This document shows positions 25,549-37,357 of a DNA stretch of 64,000 bases, piece by piece. Made by a program: the position numbers and the translations under genes. How positions within the stretch are numbered: the stretch's first letter is position 1; each line of letters opens with the position of its first letter. This stretch comes from Fratercula arctica (taxonomy: Eukaryota > Chordata > Aves > Charadriiformes > Alcidae), in assembly GCA_947846985.1 (NCBI GenBank), contig CANTUZ010000007.1, forward strand, positions 30,074,355-30,138,354, in the 5' to 3' direction. Below the pieces are notes generated by a model. That model saw only the letters and a list, made by a program, of their open reading frames with translations. It had not been told where the DNA came from and did no database searches.

Positions 25549-26415
25549 AGTATCTTTCCTGCTGAAAAGGAGAAGCTTATTATAGAAAACATTCTATGGC
25601 TCTGAGAATCCTATTTTCACAGTGAGGGACATGAATGAATATTTAACTTCAGTAAAAGTGCACATGAGCGTGGCTGAATTGAAAGAGAATTCAAATTATT
25701 AGAGAAGCGTCTAAGTGACTTTTTTTAATGTATTAATATAAGTTAGCTTCTTTTAAGAAATGACATAGGCAGAATGTTATTGATGTGTGGTTTATGTTTT
25801 TAAATAATCACTTTATATAAAGAGCCTACTTAGTTACTAGTAATTTTTTGGTGAAGGTTATAATTGTTTCTAAGCTTTCTGTATATTAGATTTGTAATTT
25901 AAGAGTGGTCATTTAAATCTTTAATGAACACTATCATAAACAATATAAACTGCTGTTAAATTCTGTTGTGATGGGGGAAAAAGTTATGTGCTATGAAAAA
26001 CTGTATATGAATAGTAGTTATAGTAAACGTAATTTATAAGGTTGGAATGAAAGGTGCATAATCCACACAGAAAACCTGATGATTAAGCTTTAGAATTAAG
26101 AGTCACTTGAATTTAAAAGGAACATTTTTTAAAAAAATGCGTTGTTTAAATTTGCATTATTTCTGTACAAACATAGAGTTTTACCTGAGCATGGGAAGAA
26201 TAACATTCAACTGGTATTTAGGAAGCTAAACCTTCATAGGACTTTTTTCCAGTTTATGATTAATCCAAAACATTAATTTAAGAAGAAAAAAAAATGGTGA
26301 GAGTTGGATTTTGGTATACTATGATATGATATCACATTGAAAGTTTATAAGCTGTTAAAAGGCACAAGCTACATATATATATCATATTTTAAGATTAATA
26401 AAAAAATGCTAAAAA

Positions 26416-26437
26416 TCTTTCTGCAATTGCAGAAAGA
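26416..26437. repeat. Perfect 22-bp palindrome with mixed sequence
   Basis: The half-site TCTTTCTGCAA is followed at once by its exact reverse complement TTGCAGAAAGA. Unlike the T6A6 palindrome at 24.1 kb, this one is of mixed base composition, so chance is a poorer explanation. A dyad of this kind could bind a homodimer: the core TGCAATTGCA resembles paired half-sites of bZIP (C/EBP-like TTGCAA) type. Confidence 0.9.
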
Positions 26438-28894
26438 GTCATACACTGATGGTCACTGTGGTATAACCTCTAACATTATATCACTGTTACCTTAGTGCAA
26501 TATAAAATATATGGTATATGCCAAAAAGAAACATTTTTTTCTATAATAATTTGCAAGTTTTGCACATTATCATTTGAATGAAAGGGCATTTTTGAGATGA
26601 AACACTGCAACATGACATTGCATTAATTCATGAAAAAGAGTATGAAAGAGACCTTGGATAAAGAACTGTTCAAAGGATGGCGATTTTGACATTGACTTCT
26701 GTGCAATCAGGATGTCACCCTTAATTATTATTATTTTTTTTATTTTAAGCGTGTAGACTTAGAAAACAACCTTACTAAGTATATGCTTCTGCCTGGAAAA
26801 CCCTGGCTGATGCATGGGAAAGATCACAAAGGAAAAATATGGTGGAAGACATGAGGGAAGCAAAAGAAAGCAGACATGAGAAATATAAAGTCTAGGAGAG
26901 CACAGAACAAGAAAAACTTCTGGGCTTTGTGTGCGTAGAAATAAGTACTTTCATCATAGTCCTGTAGTGATGTGGTTTGAGGGTAATAACATGTCTCCCA
27001 ACGGTAAGCCAGTGTCTTTGTGGAAGCCAGGACAGGTTGAGCATCTGTGTGTGAAGAATAGGCCCTGTTGATTTGCGGGTACCGAACTCAGAAACATATA
27101 GGTGATGGTATCATACTTGATAACCAGGCTCACCAATGCACCCGTGTGCATGCAGGCATGCCCAAATGATTGCCTTTCAGTGGGTGACTCCTTGGAGACG
27201 CTTCCTCCTTGTTTATTAAAGAAACAAGTGTGTTAGCAGTTCACTGCAAGTTAGATATAATCCTGTTATATATTACACAGCCACTTTTAGCTATTAGTCT
27301 TTAAGCTTGATTGGCTTTTTGTCTAATTGTATGCAAGTCTCTGTGTAAGTGTAGTTTGCTTATAAGGATATTTGGAATTACCTGTCCTACTGTTGTGGCT
27401 GTACTGGCAAAAAGCAGTTGATAGGATGCAGACTGAGCTTTGTTAGCGTAATTTTTCTTTTTAGATTAGCTTGCTGCTCTCTACTTGAATGGATAGTGGA
27501 TACAGTTTTGCTGTATAGTAAGGTAATAATTAAGCCTCACAAATGAGGTGAGCGATATCAAGAATAGCCCATCAAATTTCCTGTAAAGGCAACCTCTGAT
27601 TTCAGAACATTAGGATATAACATAGCTTTTCCGGCTCTTCATTATGCTGGGTTTGGGTTGTTTTTTTACTTTTTATTTTATACCGGGGGTTTGTTTCAGC
27701 ACAGACTATAAATGGGTCGGTTGTGTTCTAGCTTAGTATTTCTAAAAACCTATTATCAAATCCTTGCTCAAAACAGAGATGCAACTGAAAATTAATTTAG
27801 TCCCATTGTAGTTTGGCTTAATTTGCAGAATTACCACATTGTTCTACATGGCTCTGTTCAAGCAGCAGTTTGCTGGAAAGGGATGCTGCTCTGGAAGAGC
27901 AGCCGTGAGTAGGTCAGGAGCTTGAGTAGGGGTGTGTGTAGGAGCAAGGAGCTGCGAAGAAGTTTATGTTGTGCCTGGCTGCATTTTTGCCTTGATCTGC
28001 CCAGTAACATTACAATCTCAATTCATAAGTATTAAATTCATCCATAGAAATTATAAATCTTACTCTGTGTCCTTCCCTGTTAGCCAGATTATCTAGGGCA
28101 GTCATCTAGTCCGTCTGCAGGTGACAGGAATTTAGTGCTGCTCTTCGTGTTTGCTGTAGTTAATAAATAATACATCAGACCTTTTGCTTTTTATAGTTTG
28201 ACTGATCTCCCTAAAGACTATATTGGTTGCACATATCTGAAGTCTTTGTTGGAGCTTAAGACCCTTACGGGAGACTTTTTTGGAGAAGAAAACTTTGTAT
28301 TTCAAAGTTAGCAGACCACACTGGCTCTTTGTTTCAGCTTTCTCTGTGTTAGATCTTCTACAGGAGATCATATCCTGCACCTTGGTACTTCCATCTGACA
28401 ATAGACCAGTTTTCATTCTGCATTATGAAGAACCGTTCACATTATTCCAGCTAGAATCTGAAATAGATATAACTGTAAGAGACGGGCCATAAATTCCCTG
28501 ACGAGGGGCAGAAGGCCCTCCAAGCCTTCAATGGAATGCCTCAAACACTCACAAGGAAATAAATAATGCAGGCCTGGCCTTCAAAGTACTGACAAGGCTA
28601 ACCCTTCTGGCACCTGAAAGTGTGGGAGAACTGTTTTATGAAGACAGGATAGTTCTGCCACTCGTGTGGTGAGCTTGCTAGTTCTCAATTCTCAAGGCCA
28701 TTGTACCCGATAAGTGACCTTTGCTTCATTATCCATGAAATGCGTATGAAAGCACACACCCCTGCATATGTTAATGAAGATTACAGAGATCATGCTAAAC
28801 ATATATGACTATGGCACTCATCTCTCCACCCAAATCATGCTACACGTCACCTGGGAGGGGGAGAAACCTGAGATGAAACTGCCCCATAAGGAGT

Positions 28895-28928
28895 GGGGCG
28901 GGTCATGCTAATTCAGCAAACATAAAAG
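28895..28928 (+). promoter_or_regulatory. LTR promoter-like elements (GC box and TATA-like box)
   Basis: Inside the LTR, GGGGCGGG (28895-28902, a GC box that could bind Sp1-type factors) lies about 20 bp upstream of CATAAAAG (28921-28928, TATA-like). This spacing is typical of a retroviral U3 promoter and would place transcription start near 28950. It supports plus-strand orientation. I see no AATAAA in the expected downstream region; the nearest (about 28557) is upstream in U3. Confidence 0.5.
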
Positions 28929-28996
28929 GGGAGGAAGACTAGTGTGATGGGGGGATACACAGAAGATTGCTCCTACAAGACCCCCCCTCCCCTCCC

Positions 28997-29029
28997 CCAA
29001 GTTTCGGCTGGTTCAGTGCTGAAACTTGG
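28997..29029 (+). repeat. LTR hairpin, 9-bp perfect stem
   Basis: CCAAGTTTC (28997-29005) and GAAACTTGG (29021-29029) pair perfectly across a 15-nt loop. The hairpin would fall in the first 50-80 nt of the LTR transcript, in the presumed R region, just after a C-rich stretch (C7 T C4 T C5 at 28981-28998). Confidence 0.75.
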
Positions 29030-29040
29030 ATTGGTGAACT

Positions 29041-29100
29041 CTTCATCTTTTCTTTCTATCTTTTCTCTTCTCTGTCCCTTGTTTTTTCTCTTTTCTTTTA
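29041..29100 (+). repeat. LTR polypyrimidine tract
   Basis: About 60 bp of almost pure C/T inside the LTR. It lies downstream of the presumed start site and could act as a splice-acceptor tract or a pyrimidine-binding protein site. That role is inferred. Confidence 0.6.
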
Positions 29101-29406
29101 GAGTCGTTAAGTAGGGATTAGAGCAATTAATGGTTCGAGTTGTTAAGTAATGACCTTAAGTATCCTAAGTTGTCGTATAACTGTTGTTAACTAATAGTAT
29201 GTATATCCCACCACTTGACATAATTTTTTTATATACCTAACCAATTATAGTGGACTCGTTAAGACCTATTTAACCATTCTGGTAAGCTAATACATGTTTT
29301 TATATGGGCCTTGAGATTTATCTCACCGTCGTCCATGCCGCTGAGAATTTACAAATCTAAAGTCACTTACCCCCCCTCTTTACTGAGAGTGGGATGTGAC
29401 AATAAC

Positions 29407-32400
29407 AAACCCAAAATCTTTAATGGAATGGATGAAAGTAAAACAATTTATTATATTAGCAGGAATAAAATTTTAGTCGTTCTTAGGACACAACTTAAAC
29501 AATTAAATGTGTAAACATTTGTACTTTTTCTTGATTCTGAGGAGAACAAGATTAAACATATATTGTTCTGCTTGTGTGGAGGATGAACTGTAACCTGCTG
29601 GAGAGCACAAAACGAGATACGGGAGGGATTTGTCTGTAAAGAAAATACAGATAATCCTGCAGAAAAGAAATATTTGATGTCCTCATGCATTTTTGGTAAT
29701 GCAGACTTAGTATGTTGATAATGGAACATTGTCCCTGTTCATGATCTTGAAAAGAAAAATAAAATATCCTCTTTACTGCTCTTTGCCATGCTTCTTCTAA
29801 CTCTGTGAACTTAGAATGTTTGCATAGATGGAAATACATTAAAAAAAGTCTTTGTAAGACATCTTCCTCTTGTTAACCATAGATGTATCTTGTTTTTTAT
29901 AATGCACAAGCAATATCAAGAGTATTTAGAGACCTTGGCAGTTTGCAGCACTATTTTACTACATACTACTGATTTGTTGCTTCTTTTTTTAAATTTTATA
30001 AATAACTGGAAATCAAGATTAGGATATTATATATGATTAATTAAGAGAAATTATATATGAAAGAAAATAATCTCCTGTAGGAGAATATAGCATTCGCTTC
30101 TAAAAGTCTGTATTGAGTCTGATTCCAAAAAAAGGTAAGAGTGCAGGTTTCTGACTTGAATACGGCATATTGACCAGTGCTGTAGTTGAAAGAAGAGGAG
30201 AAGCTTACCTGTCAGGTAGTCGTACCAGGAAGTATTGTACTTAAACTTTACCCCAGCAACCCTTACTTTGCATGTTGTGAAAACAGAAAGAGGCTTTTAT
30301 CACAGCCTTTATTGTTGGCCTGTGGCTCCTGTGTAAACTGCATTGCAATACAGTCGTCCAACTTCTGTTCCCCTCCCACCTTTGGTCCCCCTTGGATGGA
30401 AATTACATGTACCGCTAATCTTTATTCAAAGGTGGTGTCATGTGTTCTTGTTACATAGTTTGTCTGTGAAGAGATAGCTGCGTGGGATTCCAGTCTTTCA
30501 CAGTCCTCTTGAGAAGTTCAGGCCCATAGTCAGTGCCATCACTGAAAGTTAACTTGCCAGGATACTCAGGAACTTAAACTGTAATGTGCTTCCTACTGAG
30601 TACACTCACACAGGATTAATTCTTGTCCCAAACAAAGGGTACAAATTGTGCAACTCCCTTTCAGGGAAAAGCCATTAACAAAAGCAATGTTTCTAGCTCA
30701 GATTTAATGGAAAATTTTGCATTTTTCCATACTATTTTAGGGATAATACTTTGGACTCCTGCCAGCTACGTCTTTCTCACTGCAGGACTTTTGCCTGAGG
30801 CTTCTTTTTCTACAGCATCACTTATGCTGCTGTTCTTGGTGCTCTCTTATCCTCATGCTCTGCTGAAGCCTCACGTACTTTGTACCTCAGCATAGAAGTC
30901 TCAGGAGGACAGACTGTCCCAGGACATTCAGCTAGACACAGCTTATTCCTTTATAAGCCTTTAAAGTGTGCAACTCAGAATAAACTGAGTGAGAATTCAT
31001 TGCAGCCATGTTGCTATTCATGACATCAGGAAATATGCTCATGGATCGCTCAGAGTTACTCTGCAACGACATGAAAACCTGGCCCAACTGAACAAAAGCA
31101 AGGAGATTTAGTTCCAATGCCCTTCTTTCAGCCAGTCACTTAAGATGTTAGAAGGAAAAGTGATATTATGTAGCTCAGAGACCCCCCTCAAAGGAAAGCA
31201 TAAATCTTGAGTTTTCTTTGTTTTGTCTTCTCTGTTTTAAACTAAACTTCTCAGGCTAGTAACAGGTTTTTTCATTATTAGGTTTGACAACATAATTTGT
31301 CCATAACTGCAGGCATGATTAACAGAAAAAGTTACAGATCATGAAGAGAATAAAAATCCAGATTTTAAGGACCCCATGATAAAGGTTCTGTGATCTGCTG
31401 TTCCTATTATTTCATTTATAACAATATTAGACTCATATGGTACAATCAGTGCTAGATGTAGATTTCATCTTCTGTTACTGTTTTCCATTTAACAGTATAT
31501 TTACTCATATATCTACAAAACCTCAACATAAACAGAAGGAAATTGTGTAATGTACTTTGGTTCTGAACAAACAGCAACAACAGGAACTTTGGTTGAGGAG
31601 GAAGGAGGAAATTCAGGAGAAATCAAGGTATTTTTTATAAATAAATTCTACTTCATAGCATTAACTCCTTTCAAACCCAAACAAGTTTGCATTGTATTTC
31701 CGTTGGGTATTTCCTTTCTCCGTTCAGATCTTTCTTCTTGGCTGAACCACTTACCACTTCAAGTTATTGCTGTTCTCTTTTTTACAGTCTTGAAATTGTG
31801 CTAACTGATTAAAGAATATTCAAATAGCCAGACCGTTCTCCTGTTTCAGGAATTGAAATCTCACTATTTTTCCTGATACCTTATCCTTCTTTTCACCCCT
31901 CTTAAGCTGTCTTCTAGTTATTGAAGTCTTCACTAACACTGCTGTTTCCTAACGTTCACCATACTACATTCCTAATTTGATCTTCAGCTCAAATTGGCTC
32001 CTTAAGGTAGGCTAATTTTGAAGAGAATTTGGTGAAAATAAATAGGAGCAGAAAAATAGCAATGCTGTTAACTTTTCATAGTCATAGTCTAAGATGCTTA
32101 TATATCTTGGAACCTGGAGGGACTAACACTAAATAAGCACAGTAGTTCAGTCTCAAAATAAAGTGTGATAATTTCGTCTCCGTATACATAAACTGTTACT
32201 GTAAGTAAGGTGAGCTGACCTCACCTCATTAGAGATGGCCCCAAGTTATTTGGCCATGAAAAGATGTTGGGGTTCTAACTGCAGGTGCAAACAGGAGCTT
32301 AGTCCTGAGTATAAAACTAAATCTTTCACCGCTGTCCTGATTACACTAATACTAATAACACCAGAGAATACCAAGTCTAGTGATGCTGACATTTCTCCAT

Positions 32401-33709
32401 GAGGAGCTATTGAGAGAGACGTGATTTATCTTGCGAGGCTTTCAGAAGGTGGTGAGTTCCAGTCACCACTGAGCTGAATCAAGTTTAAATTGTTGACCTA
32501 AAGGCAAAAGAAGTTACTTTACTACTTGTTCTGCCTAATTGTCTGGAACAATTTCTGCTCCTTTGAGCAACTGAATAATTTCTTTTCAAAATTCATGTAA
32601 TGAGTTTCCTTTAAATGTTGGTTTATGACTGCATCTTAGTGAACATATTACAGAACTGTTGCAAGATTGGGCTATGAAGCGCTCTAGAAACTGCAGTTGT
32701 ATTAACATGTAAAATAGGACAGGGTCTGTTGTCTGGCCCTTTGATGAAATTGTACTGCATGGCTTACATCCAGGTGGCTAAACTCTCTTCCTCTCGAAAC
32801 AGGATTGCCTGACCAGGATTGCCAACTGTGAATGATTCTTAGCCTTTGCAATCCTGTAAGCCATGTCCAGACATTTTATCCTAGTTGGCCTTGACGAAAC
32901 TGTTGGGGTGTGCTGGCAATTAACAGCTTGGATGATTGCCTGTCAGTTCTCAAACCTGAGATGGAGATCCCAGGGATTCCAGAGCCTGTGTGTTCCCATG
33001 CTTAACTGTCCTTACAACCAAGGACAGAGTCCTTTTTTCCCTTCAGTTTAGAGAAGTGAACTTCTTGTGTCCAATTTAAGCTAAAGCCGAGCTCTCCTTT
33101 CTTTGCCACTTGCAAGCCATTCTTTTCAAGCTTTTAATAGTAGACTGATACTAAAAGGTATTGCATCTTTAAATCTAACTGCTAACCACTACTAAAACTT
33201 TCATAGGTCTTTCTTTTCATGGTGATGATGATGACAATGATGATGCAGGTGTCAAAGGTAGTCAGAAAATGCAGTCTTTATTGCTCATACTACAGCCCTT
33301 TTATGAATAATCCAGGGGGTTGCATCTGTATATGATTAATTCTTGGACTGTGTCTCATACCATATTGAACTTACTTAAAAGTATGGTCACTAGGTTAGCA
33401 ATGTGTCATAGTGGTATTTTTTGCCCTTCTGTGTGGTAGACTTCGTTCTTGTCCAGCAGGCACATGGCATTGACTGTTAGCTGCAGAAATCAAAAAGAAT
33501 TGACACAAGTTGCCCTGATTCTTAAATCCCTTAAGCACTTTTACGAGACCACTGAAAATACTTTCTTCTGTCTCAGGGCCATTCTTAAACTATGATTAGT
33601 CTCCATATAGGAGACTGCATATCCATAGAGCAGTAGGGGACAGTTGCGGTCAGCAGGACAGATGAGCATCACAACCGTTCAGTGACATCTCTGACTTGGT
33701 TTCCTTGGG
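29407..33709. other. Gene-poor AT-rich stretch
   Basis: About 4.3 kb of unique sequence. It holds only short, isolated open frames and a GAT/ATG-rich patch at 33219-33245. I see no gene, RNA gene or identifiable repeat. Confidence 0.55.
33219..33245 (+). repeat. Imperfect (GAT)n microsatellite
   Basis: TGATGATGATG and ATGATGATG units with one interruption (ACA). Confidence 0.7.
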
Positions 33710-33757
33710 AGAATCATAGAACAATAGAATGGTTTGGGTCGGAAGGGACCCACTAGG
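33710..33757 (-). mobile_element. CR1 3'-tail fragment
   Basis: About 48 bp matching the last part of a CR1 on the minus strand. It has terminal octamer-like repeats (AGAATCATAGAACAATAGAA on the plus strand) followed by the conserved GGTTTGGGTCGGAAGGGACC segment. It lacks any coding region, so it is a very severely 5'-truncated copy in the same orientation as the large CR1 at the left end. The right boundary is approximate. Confidence 0.85.
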
Positions 33758-33765
33758 TCTCCCAT

Positions 33766-33817
33766 CTTATTTATCAATGGGGGTACATTTTCTTATTTAT
33801 CAAGGGGGGTACATTTT
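33766..33817 (+). repeat. 26-bp tandem duplication beside the CR1 tail
   Basis: Two copies of a 26-bp unit (CTTATTTATCAA, a G-run, TACATTTT) that differ at one base, immediately after the CR1 fragment. The junction of a truncated CR1 with a fresh duplication suggests rearrangement at the insertion point. Confidence 0.9.
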
Positions 33818-34861
33818 CTTTAATCTTCCTTTTCTGAGCAATGTACCTGTAGAAGCATCATACTTCCCAGGAAGTTATCAGGCAGGAGTGGAGTCCTCCA
33901 GAGAAGGAAGCTGTTAGCCACTATTCCTCTTAGGAATGGGGTTGTGAATCTCATGGACTTCGAAGTGCTTAACCTGCATCTTGGACCTGTAGGGATGGAG
34001 CCCGACAATTTGCTAATGGAGTTTTTCATCTCAATAGGTAACAGCTTGGGGGTGTAGCACTGCCAGGCTCCAGGGGAACTTAGCAGTCTTTCCTCTTTAC
34101 TTTTGCTCCTGTAGAACTCTGTCGGTGTGCCTCTTTGGGGCAGAGGTCCCGTGAGACAATATTTTAAATACTTAGCTCTGCCATGTATTAATTTATATGT
34201 AGCGAGAGGTGGACAGTTTTGAGGTTTTCCCAGACAATAACTAGAACTATGTAATGAATGCAATTTAGGGGCAAAAGAAAAATGCTTGTACGTTTTTGTC
34301 AGCCTTTACAAATTATTTCTTTGTTGCAGTACGTTTAATTGCAAAATAGATTTTATATAATGCTTAATCAAATTATGTAGGGGGGAAAGTTCTGAAAAAT
34401 AGAGTAATTCAGTAATTCTTTTACATTATGTAAAATACAGCATCTTTCTAAGTTTAGAATGTTTAATGGTCACTTCAGTAAGCTTAGCAAGAGAGTGGCT
34501 GAATTTTTTTTTAAAGTGAGACTTTGGAAGAGAATATAAAGCTTTTATATATCCTATTAAACTGGCACACACCACATTATTGATTATATATGCACAGCTA
34601 GCTTTTCTTATCCAGTTATGTATTACGGCTGGATTAAATTTCTCTGAAATACATTATGGTATATCCTGGTGTTTAAAACGTTATTGCATCTCTGAATACC
34701 CCTCATAATAGTTTCTGGTACAGAATTTTATTCTATGAAATGCATTTGCCGTAACAGATGCATTTACATATCATTCTTCTGTGTTCTTTTCAAATCCATG
34801 CACAGCTCAGAATAGGCACCTCTACTTTTTTAATGTGTTAATCTTTCTCTTTTATCATTAG

Positions 34862-34974
34862 TGCATCGTCAGTGACAGACCACTGAAAATACTGTGCAAC
34901 AGAGAGGAAATGGGGAAAGTGCTGTATTTTCCTTGTTGTTCCCTGAATGGCAATTATTGCAAATCCTTTATAAG
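34862..34974 (+). other. Exon-like segment C (candidate)
   Basis: A 113-nt segment. A strong acceptor context precedes it (ATCTTTCTCTTTTATCATTAG) and TTTATAAG followed by GTAGGG closes it. Only phase 0 is open and the other two frames stop early. It reads CIVSDRPLKILCNREE, then KVLYFPCCSLNGNYCKSF. It is cysteine-rich and not recognised. Entry phase 0 and exit phase 2 fit segments B and D. Confidence 0.17.
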
Positions 34975-36289
34975 GTAGGGAAAATATATCCAAGACTTAG
35001 CAGTAATAAATATGTCTACATCCAAAATATAACTTCAACATCTTAAAGCAAAACGTGTTTTTAAAAAAATCTTTTCATACATGTGGATGGTTCTACAAGT
35101 TGAACAGGGGTTTCAGCAGGTGAAAAATGAGTGTATAACTTCACAGCATGTGTGGGAGTTGCTCTGTTTTACACCTCTGAGAGTCTGGCCTGCTTGTGTA
35201 AGCTTGTGGTCTTTTTGCTGGCAAGGTGGTTATCTAAAGAATTAGATTTGTGAATTAAAATATCTTGTTTTGATATCTGTATAGGGTTAGGATAGCTAAC
35301 TTTACATTTTAATCTTCTCAGTAAGTGCTGGGATGACATTCCTGTCTCGGGTCAGAATTTCACAACTAAGGTCATGCAGGCTGAAGCACACTCACTGTTC
35401 AAGAAGTACTGGTTTATAGACACAGTGCCTAGCTTGTTTCCTAGGTAAAGAAATAAATTTAAATGGTACTATGAAGCAATCACTCTGCAAAACTGTGCCA
35501 TTTTTTCCAAGCTTCTGGTAACTCGGTAATTTTCGGATTTTATTCTCTCATCTGAAAAGGAAAAATAATAATAATTTCTACTTGGCAGTCTTGCAAGCCC
35601 AAAGTCAGATAGGTTGTCTCTGGCTCACAGTTCATAAATAATAAAAACTTGTAGAGTGTAATTAACAGTTCTGTAAATGTCTTAATCGGAATCCAGCACA
35701 TTTTTCCTATTGGTATGTTGGCTTTGCAAAGCTAACAGGAATAAAATGCAATAAAAACAATGAGGTACGCATATTTAAGAGGATGTCACTTTTATATAGT
35801 GACTTTCAGAAGTCTCATTCTTATTCTAGTTTTCCTAACCTGGCAGATTTCATTGGCAAAAAATTACCTTATAAAAAAATATGAAAAGCAATTAAACAAA
35901 AATGAGTTATTTCCAGAATTCAAATATTTTTCCAGTGTTGGAATTAAAGAGAGTGATTATTATGCAACACCTTGAGTAGGATGTGTACATCGGGTATCAA
36001 ACTGATTACAGCACAGTCACTGAGAAGAGGGCAAAAGATTGATTCTGCAGTTCAGCATCAAGTGGTTTTGTGCTTTATGAAGTGAGCGGTTTGTACCAAA
36101 ACTAACAAATATTTTTCTTTCATGTGTAGAAGGCAGTGATATATGCAATTATATCTATTTTCATAGTAAAACTCATCATCTAGAACAATTTCATGACAGC
36201 AATGGTGCAGAAGTAAACTCAAGGTGTGTCCAATGTAGCAGTACAAAAAAAGGAAACTGTAAAAGGCTCTGTAGAATGTCTTCCCATTT

Positions 36290-36311
36290 GTCTTTGGGTT
36301 GTCTTTGGGTT
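36290..36311 (+). repeat. 11-bp tandem duplication
   Basis: Two exact copies of GTCTTTGGGTT. Confidence 0.8.
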
Positions 36312-37345
36312 AACAGAGCTACTATTTTCTACTCTAAATTAATTGGTAATATCACGTATTTCAGTACGTAATATCACCGTGATACTAGCAATCAACATAT
36401 CTGCTACCTCAGCTAGCCACTAAGGTTAAATAATCATCTTCAGCTTCAACATGCTTGTACCTGGTTTTGTGTTTTCTTGGTGTTCTCCTTAAGAACAGAG
36501 CTGTATATCATGCAAGTAAATATTAGTACTTGGTTTCTCAGTTTGTGTTAGAATTTGAAGTCAGTAATACTATGGTGGTTTTTTGATTGATTGTGTTTTT
36601 TTTTCATAATGCTGGATCTAGCCCTGTATTATTATTAGAAATTTCTATGTAAAAGTATTTGTACATCTTTTGTTTATGAAAAGTACCACATGTATTGGTC
36701 AGGGACAGGTTTTGACTTAGAATCAACATGGATAGATTTGATTTTGTGGATAGATGAAAAACGAAACTATGCATATTACCAGTGATAACGTTTACTGTTT
36801 CCGATGGTTTTACATTATCTCTGGTAGGCAAAGCTGGATTACACCTTTAAGAGGCAGTAAAATATTAACTAGGATTTCTGTGACAAATAGCAATTACATG
36901 AAGAGGTCATGGAAATAGGTAGCTACCCAAATATTACTCAAAACAAAGGTATAGGCTGATGGAATTTTTGATAGCATATGCTGAAGTCGTATCAATGGAT
37001 TTCAGCATGCCTGATATGCACAGTTGATCTATTATAATCCATGGATCTGTTCTACTTCAAAACCTGAAAGTAAAAGTAATCACTTTAATTTTATATCTTG
37101 CAAATGCATGAGAGCAACAGCATCTTCAAATATCTGTCAGACAGTTATTTAAAGATGTTGCTGAGATGGTGCGATACATTGTATTTTTTCTGATCACTTA
37201 AAAGGTGAACTGGAACTAGAAAATCCAGCATTCACAAGCAGAGGTGCTCTTTAAGTTGATATTAAATCATAAGAAATATAAATAGGAGAGAAGGAAACAG
37301 ACTTTATGAGCTGGTAAAAAATGTTTTAGTCTTATCAGTGTTTAA

Positions 37346-37357
37346 GGGGGGGGGGGG
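37346..37357 (+). repeat. G12 homopolymer
   Basis: Twelve consecutive G in otherwise AT-rich sequence. Confidence 0.85.

Larger units (their letters stand above)
16018..28468. other. Gene-poor AT-rich stretch
   Basis: About 12.4 kb with no identifiable gene. It contains a doubled 10-mer (19236-19255), two back-to-back ORFs of doubtful meaning (20015-20685), a nested hairpin (23541-23581), the candidate 51-nt exon (23745-23795), two long perfect palindromes (24129-24152 and 26416-26437), an (ACC)n patch (25008-25026), a (TA)n run (25159-25175) and a 15-bp imperfect duplication (25522-25548). Confidence 0.6.
28469..29406 (+). mobile_element. Solo LTR with 5-bp target-site duplication
   Basis: A 928-bp LTR at 28474-29401. 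It starts TGTAAGAGAC and ends GATGTGACA, so it has the TG...CA termini of retroviral LTRs, and it is flanked on both sides by ATAAC (28469-28473 and 29402-29406), an exact 5-bp target-site duplication. No gag, pol or env sequence lies next to it, so this is the single LTR left after recombination between the two LTRs of a provirus. A 5-bp duplication fits ERVL-like or gamma-like endogenous retroviruses better than the 6-bp betaretroviral type; the exact family is not established. The orientation is inferred from promoter-like signals on the plus strand. Termini and duplication are seen directly. Confidence 0.88.

Noticed and set aside
29129..29140. GGTTCGAGTT as a tRNA T-loop
   Set aside because: No acceptor stem, D-arm or anticodon arm can be drawn around it, and it lies inside the LTR.
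32222..32289. Minus-strand segment with good acceptor (TTTGCACCTGCAG) and donor (GAG/GTGAGG)
   Set aside because: All three frames contain stops. It could only be a non-coding exon, with no other support.
33820..34263. 147-codon minus-strand open frame
   Set aside because: It starts at TTG with no ATG until deep inside, has no splice-site support and no recognised motif.
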